Positions 23,720 to 64,000 of a DNA stretch of 64,000 nt are shown one piece after another. The stretch is from Cheilinus undulatus (taxonomy: Eukaryota > Chordata > Actinopteri > Labriformes > Labridae), in assembly GCF_018320785.1 (NCBI RefSeq), contig NC_054877.1, forward strand, positions 8,169,030-8,233,029, given 5' to 3'. A program made the position numbers and the translations under genes. Below the pieces are notes generated by a model that worked only from the letters and a program-made list of their open reading frames with translations, was not told the origin of the DNA and ran no database searches. Position 1 is the stretch's first letter; each line of letters starts with the position of its first letter.

Positions 23720-23815
23720 TTGTGCTGCTCTCTTCCACTTGGTATTTTCTAGACCTCTGGTTCCCATCCTGGGCTCCAGGACCCCCTAGGGACACGCCAA
23801 CAGGAAGAGCAGGTA
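23720..23815. repeat. Possible hAT-like end fragment
   Basis: ACCTCTGGTTCCCATCCTGG followed by CTCCAGGACCCCCTAGGG resembles the ends of fish hAT miniature elements (CAGTGGTTCCCAAC type). No partner end was found. Confidence 0.3.
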
Positions 23816-24649
23816 TCGTTTGATTAAAAAGTCACACCCCTATCATCTGGTCTGGCATGTCTACTATAGTATTTCATGAATGGGTGAGCATGGATCTAGT
23901 TTCACTCAGATGTTTTGTTTGTAAACATGGCCTAAAAGGATTACGGCCTTTGCCCTACAGGATTACATCACAGCTATTACAGCCTGTTTCATCACTGCAG
24001 GCTGAAGATATCTGCTGGAGCTAATCCAAAACTTTCTGTACCTTTGAGTCATCAGGATCTAAAACACTGTAAATAGAGATAAGGTGTAGAAGTGGTGGCT
24101 ACTTGGTATAAACTTTGGTATGTTACATCACAGAAGGAATCCAAAGTTTTCAAGACCATCAAAACAAGTCACATTGGTGCAGTTAGAGTGAGATTTCATG
24201 CATTTGAACTTTTGCTTTAATTTTTTTCATTTCTTATTACAAGAAGCGAACCCATTTTCACATATGAGGCCTCTTTTGTGTCTTTGTGTCCATGATGAGA
24301 ATGGAAAACCCAAACAACTACATTTCCTGACAAAATGACTGTAAACAGAAGTTCCTCTTTGCTGCTCAGGATGACTTTGTCTAAACATGGTTCACAGACA
24401 CAGTGTGCTCATTATTAGAACAAAAACAGAGAAGAGCTGAGGTTTGTGGCTTTCAGATTATTGCTTCCTTTCAAGTCTCCAGAGAGTCAGACTTTTGTTT
24501 CAAAAGGCCTGGAAAACTCATCTCTGTTTTGGTGCTGATTTTGAAATGTGGATAAAGTGCAATGTGTGGTTTGAGTTTTTATCTTTTTTATGTGTGCATT
24601 ATTTGTTTCTATTGCATTTAAATTCAAGTCAGTATCTATTTGCATTGTG

Positions 24650-24942
24650 TTGTATGGCATCGTCCCGTACCGTGTCATACCGTATTGTACCATGTCATAT
24701 TGTACCGTCATATTGTATCCTATCATGTTGTTTTGCACCGTTTTGCGTCGCATTGCATCCTATCGTCTTGTCTTGTGTCTCATATTATATCGTCTTGTGT
24801 CGTATCGTATGGCATTTTATATCGTCTCTTGTTATACCGTATCGTATCGTAACGCATGGCATCTCAACCTATCGTCTCGTCTCATATCATATCGTTTTAT
24901 ATCATGTCAAATCGTATTGTATCGTGTCGTGTCATATCATTG
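24650..24942. repeat. Degenerate pentamer array (TATCG / TACCG)
   Basis: About 290 bases of imperfect five-base units such as CGTAT, CGTCT, CATAT and TGTAC, for example CGTATCGTATCGTAACGCAT. It makes three overlapping open frames rich in S, Y, R and V (24444-24962 and others), which are not genes. Confidence 0.85.
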
Positions 24943-27105
24943 TTTTTAGGGACTGGATGTAAAAAATTTGTGCCCAACCCAATCTGAGCCCGCATACTTT
25001 CTCTCTGAGCCCAGCTTGGGTCATCCCGTTAACTGTATCTATGGGCTTCAGCATGACTTATCCTCTTTTTGGTTCTTTATAATCGTGGCATGGATGCATA
25101 CATCACAAACATGGTCTATTTATTGTTTTTGATAAAGAGGGCAGTGAGGATGAGGAGCAGATGCACAGACATCACTGTGAATTGAACACAAGGAGCTTTA
25201 TGGAGATCATCAGGCTGTTAACAGCAGAGACAGTCTGCACTGCTCCTCACTAATTTAATATGTAAACTGAGTTGCATAAGAACAAATGATAAACTGAGGT
25301 ATTTACTTCTTCTTCCTCCAGCAGCCTGTAATTGCACGCCTCATTCTCTATCTCTATTTCACTGTGTGCCCAGCACTTTAACAAAATAACACACCTTTTA
25401 GAATATTAATGTCTTCACGTTTACAAATTTGTTCTTCTGTAGTATTTAACCGCTGTGAAACAATCAGGACACAGCATTTTATTTTTCTGAACCAAAGCTT
25501 TGTTTCCCATACTGATACTCTCTCTCTCTCTCTTCCATTTAATCTTAATGTCAGTCGACCACCACTGCATCCTACCTTTCTTTCTTTCCCTCTCTCTGCT
25601 CTCGACTGCATTGAGCAGATAATATGACTGTTAAAAATTATATTTCTAGGTGACATGGAACACAAGAAGAATTTTGTATAATTTAAAGCACATTGTATGA
25701 TGAAAAAATAGAAAAATTATCTGAAATTTTGACAAGCTTTCAAACTCAGATGTAACCTGGGAAAGCTGAATTCAGGAGCACCACATCTGACATTTTCAGA
25801 TGTTAAAAACATAATCTGTGAGTTTTTGATTACTCAGTCTTAAGATAGTGAGAGCACTTTGGAAACTGCCATCCCATCTTCAAATCTCAATGTGCTGTTT
25901 TCTGCATGCATGATTATCAGATCAATTTACTGCAAGATAGGAAAGAAAAAATAGTAAAATAGTTTCAATAATGGGTGAATAAAGGCAAAAATAATATAAG
26001 TATTAATCTTTGAATATGTTTATCAAATATGACCCGTCTTCCTACTTCATATTGTTCACATATTTTAAATGTATAGAGGGTGTATAGAGGGTTTCCACTC
26101 TGAGTGCATTCATCTAATTGAATCCCCCCTTTTGTGTGACATGTGGGCTCTTCCGACCCCGATTTTTCCCAGCAGGCATTGCAGCAGCAGCCTGCTTCTG
26201 TTGTTGCTGCTGATGTTGGAGGAAAATGCGTAGCAGGAAACCCAGAGATGGATCAAACCATTTCTCCATCATCAGCAGCAGCAGCTCAAACACACACACA
26301 CCATCCCGAAGCAGCCTCTGACTATCTAACATAGTTCTCATCCTTTACAGTCTACTGTAGTATTGTTTAACTGGCATTGAATACATTTTTACAGCTTTAT
26401 TACTGTTAAATATACAAAAAGTATATCTTACATTAAAAAAAAGATTTTTATGAACTTGTATTGGAGTCAATACAATATTTTTAATTAAATGTTTTTCTGT
26501 AACACTACACTGAGCAGAGAGAACATCATTTCGTAATTTAAAAAACAAAATAACACAAGTTGATTCTGAAATTTCTAGTTCCAGACCTGCATGTTTTACA
26601 TATCATTATCAGTATTCTTCAAATATCCGAAACTGTGATGTTAAACTCATCATGGTGTTAATATTCTGCTTTTTCTTAATGTTTTAAAATTATTTAGAGC
26701 CATAAACTAAGTTACAGAAATAGTAACGGTTACGCTGATGTTTCCATGATACAGTCAGTCTGGCATTTTGTCCAGATCATGTTGTAGGCCACTGTAAATC
26801 TATTTTTTAAATTAGCCAAAGGTTTTTGTCTTAATAATAAAACAGTGATTTCAGCTTGCCTATGCGAAGGAGAAAAGGAAAGGCTTTTTAAAAAAAAAAA
26901 AACAAAAAAAACAAAACACAAATGGCCGACTGTAAAAATATACTGCACTCGTAAAAGCCGGTTAAAAAAAGTATCAAAGTTGATTTAAAAATGTTTAAAT
27001 AAACAAGCGACACTTTTTAGAAACTAGTTTTTATGTTTTAATGGCCAGCCCTGCAGAATCTTTGTTGTAAAGCCAGACAAAGAAAGAATAACGGACTCTA
27101 CTCAC
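24943..27105. other. tmem71 5' intron, no gene recognised
   Basis: Mostly AT-rich. It includes a short CT run (25519-25533), imperfect CAG/CTG triplets (26172-26215 and 26272-26286) that create a Gln/Ala-containing open frame on both strands, and an A-run near 26890. No coding gene is supported. Confidence 0.4.
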
Positions 27106-27160
27106 CACTTTATTTGTTTGTTCTCCTTTCGTTTTCCAGCCGGAAGTGAATTTAAAATCT
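27106..27160 (-). promoter_or_regulatory. tmem71: Putative tmem71 promoter and first non-coding exon
   Basis: The minus strand reads AAATAAAGTG|GTGAGT, a strong donor at 27105/27106. Just upstream of it lies CCGGAAGTG (plus 27140-27148), a canonical ETS-factor site of the type found near start sites. The DNA from 27120 to 27430 has more CG dinucleotides than its surroundings. That this is the tmem71 start is inferred from its position and strand. Confidence 0.4.
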
Positions 27161-27774
27161 AGTTTTCTTCTCGCTTCGCGGTTTAACTTCTCATTCCGTT
27201 AGTTTTTCTCTGTACTTTGGCTTCAAAACCTCCGAGGTTTTCCTTCAGAAGGATAAAAACACTAGGGGACGGTCCGCAGCTGTCACTGAGCCTCGCCCAC
27301 ACACAGGAAACTCCAACGGCTGTTAAGTTATTCACAAAAACAAGACGACTTCCGCCTAAGGCCTTCAAAGTAAAAGCACTAGTAAAACATTCGAATAAAA
27401 TGTAATGACGAAGTAAATTAGTCCACGCCATAATTATTTTCGACCATTTCTTTTAAATAAGTGTTATGAAAACAGCTATTACAGTTTTATTCCTTTCCGT
27501 ATTAATTCTTTAATTTATCATTATGTTTTTTAATACCACGCCGTTTTACGTTAAGTCACACAAGATTTATTCATAAAAACTTTCCTTTTTTATTTTGAAC
27601 CTAGCGCAAAAATATATATCTAATATCTTTCTGTATTCTCATATATATCTACCCCATTCTATAACCATGGTTAAATGTTTTAGTTTTTAAATGTCAATCA
27701 TATAACTTCCTGCTGTCTATAGAATGCCACTTTACATTTCCTAAAGCCACCCCAACTTGCAATTTACCACACAT

Positions 27775-27887
27775 AGGGAACGCTTTACAATGAGGTACAC
27801 ACATTTTGCATTGTAACTAGTTCATGAATGAGTAACCTACTGCTGGTCAACCATTAATTAATTCTGTATAGTGAGTAACTTATCAGG

Positions 27888-27939
<52 letters not shown>

Positions 27940-28158
27940 CTAATTATTAGATTACAGAAAACAAAGTCATGCAATAGACTGAGTATTAAAATCATCACTT
28001 ACCCATTACCTAATCATTTTGATACTTACTGATATTTCTCCACATTCTCTGGATCTTTTGGTGACATTATGTACAGTAGACGTTGTAATATTTGAAGTCT
28101 TTGCAATTTACAGTGAGTAATTTTTCTGAAATTGTTCCACAATAGGCAAGTCTTTAAT
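27775..28158. repeat. Repeat-like region with an (AT)23 microsatellite
   Basis: A perfect AT run spans 27891-27936. The flanking motifs GGGAACGCTTTACAATGAGG and GAGTAACTTATCAGG resemble a fish miniature element, but no matching end was found. Confidence 0.5.
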
Positions 28159-28160
28159 TA

Positions 28161-29667
<1,507 letters not shown>

Positions 29668-29675
29668 TATGTATG

Positions 29676-30100
29676 CCAAGGTTATAATAGTTTTGGATTC
29701 TTTTATTTTTTATTTAGTTTTATTTATTTATTTTAGTTTTTATTTCTATTTCGTTTTCACTTACTATATTCCATTTCAGTTTAGTTTTGATTAGTTTGTA
29801 CTGCTGGTTTGTTAGTTTAGTTTTTATTTTGCAAAAATGCTTTGTTTCAGTTTAGTTTTTATTAGTTTTAGTGTTAGTTTTTTCCCGGATACATGTCAGG
29901 GCTGAGGGAACATCATACACTTTTAAAAACATTTTTTGTCTCTTTTTTTAATTTTATTTTAGCTAGTTTTGTAAGCGCAATATACAGTTGTAGTTAGTTT
30001 TTTGTAAAACTTAGTTTTTATCTAGTTTCAGTTAACTAAAAAGATTTTCGAATTTTAGTTTACTTATTTAGTTAGTTCTAGTTAACTATAATATCCTTGG
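29676..30100. mobile_element. Small element with CCAAGG ends, next to the dnaaf11 promoter
   Basis: Left end CCAAGGTTATAATAGTTTT, right end read backwards CCAAGGATATTATAGTTAAC. The interior is loose TTTAGTTTTTATT repeats plus a short unique core (about 29880-29940). This end type is common in fish. It begins 7 bases after the Tc1 flank and ends 82 bases before the dnaaf11 X-box. Confidence 0.65.
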
Positions 30101-30181
30101 TGTACACGGTTAGGACGAAAGGTACAGATATACCAAACTAAAGGAAACTTTACCACAGCACTCGAATGCAGCACGAATTTA

Positions 30182-30195
30182 GTTGCTACGGCAAC
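30182..30195 (+). promoter_or_regulatory. dnaaf11: RFX X-box in the dnaaf11 promoter
   Basis: GTTGCTACGGCAAC is a two-half-site palindrome (GTTGC-T-AC-G-GCAAC) that matches the RFX consensus GTTGCC-N2-GGCAAC at all but one base. It lies 21 bases before the dnaaf11 ATG. RFX factors, with FOXJ1, drive cilium genes through such boxes close to the start site. Confidence 0.8.
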
Positions 30196-30216
30196 GGCTG
30201 ACAACACAGGGGGAGG

Positions 30217-64000
<33,784 letters not shown>

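Noticed and set aside
24444-24962. A 172-codon open frame rich in Ser, Tyr and Val
   Set aside because: Most of it is the TATCG/TACCG pentamer array; neighbouring frames are open too, as expected for such a repeat.
26114-26341. Overlapping Gln- and Ala-rich open frames on both strands
   Set aside because: They come from imperfect CAG/CTG triplets; no homology recognised and no splice structure.
27183-27431. 82-codon minus-strand open frame at the putative promoter
   Set aside because: No conserved motif; it overlaps the CG-richer promoter-like region and has no splice support.

Overview
The window is vertebrate nuclear DNA, almost certainly from a teleost fish. The coding exons are short and split by GT-AG introns, most of the sequence is intronic or intergenic, and it is full of repeat types typical of bony fish: Tc1-like transposons, hAT-type miniature elements, and tRNA-derived SINE pieces. 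No prokaryotic gene organisation, CRISPR array, rRNA or functional tRNA was found.

Three genes are visible. (1) Bases 2-295 (+) are the 3' end of a C2H2 zinc-finger gene with three fingers, a stop and a poly(A) signal near 573. (2) tmem71 (transmembrane protein 71) lies on the minus strand. Its nine coding exons between 18167 and 10835 give a complete 316-residue protein, and there are likely 5' UTR exons at 18168-18198, 22972-23056 and near 27106. (3) dnaaf11 (lrrc6), a cytoplasmic dynein-arm assembly factor, lies on the plus strand. Eleven coding exons run from 30217 to 63303 and a twelfth seems to start at 63995, at the window edge. Its start codon sits in a tiny first exon holding only 10 coding bases, 21 bases after a near-perfect RFX X-box (30182-30195), as expected for a motile-cilium gene. 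tmem71 and dnaaf11 are also neighbours in human, so this is a conserved head-to-head pair.

Layout: 1-600 zinc-finger gene end; 600-10,800 intergenic DNA with a decayed Tc1 copy, a nested foldback element (2619-4903), an 11-copy 38-bp minisatellite (6291-6708) and an AT-rich degenerate array (7100-8800); 10,800-27,150 tmem71 with its introns (several miniature elements, a purine-rich array at 20.3-21.3 kb and a pentamer array at 24.65-24.94 kb); 27,150-30,200 the inter-promoter region, invaded by a Tc1-like transposon (28161-29667) and a second small element; 30,217-64,000 dnaaf11, whose 19.5-kb intron 6 holds most of the repeats, including a Tc1 copy with three other elements inserted into it (49941-53154).

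I found no wholly new biological system. The points most worth checking are the dnaaf11 micro-exon and X-box promoter, the two nested-transposon stacks, the long palindromic element at 62174-62859, and several non-repetitive patches in the large intron that look like possible conserved regulatory elements. Family assignments come from recall and reading by eye; no database search was run.
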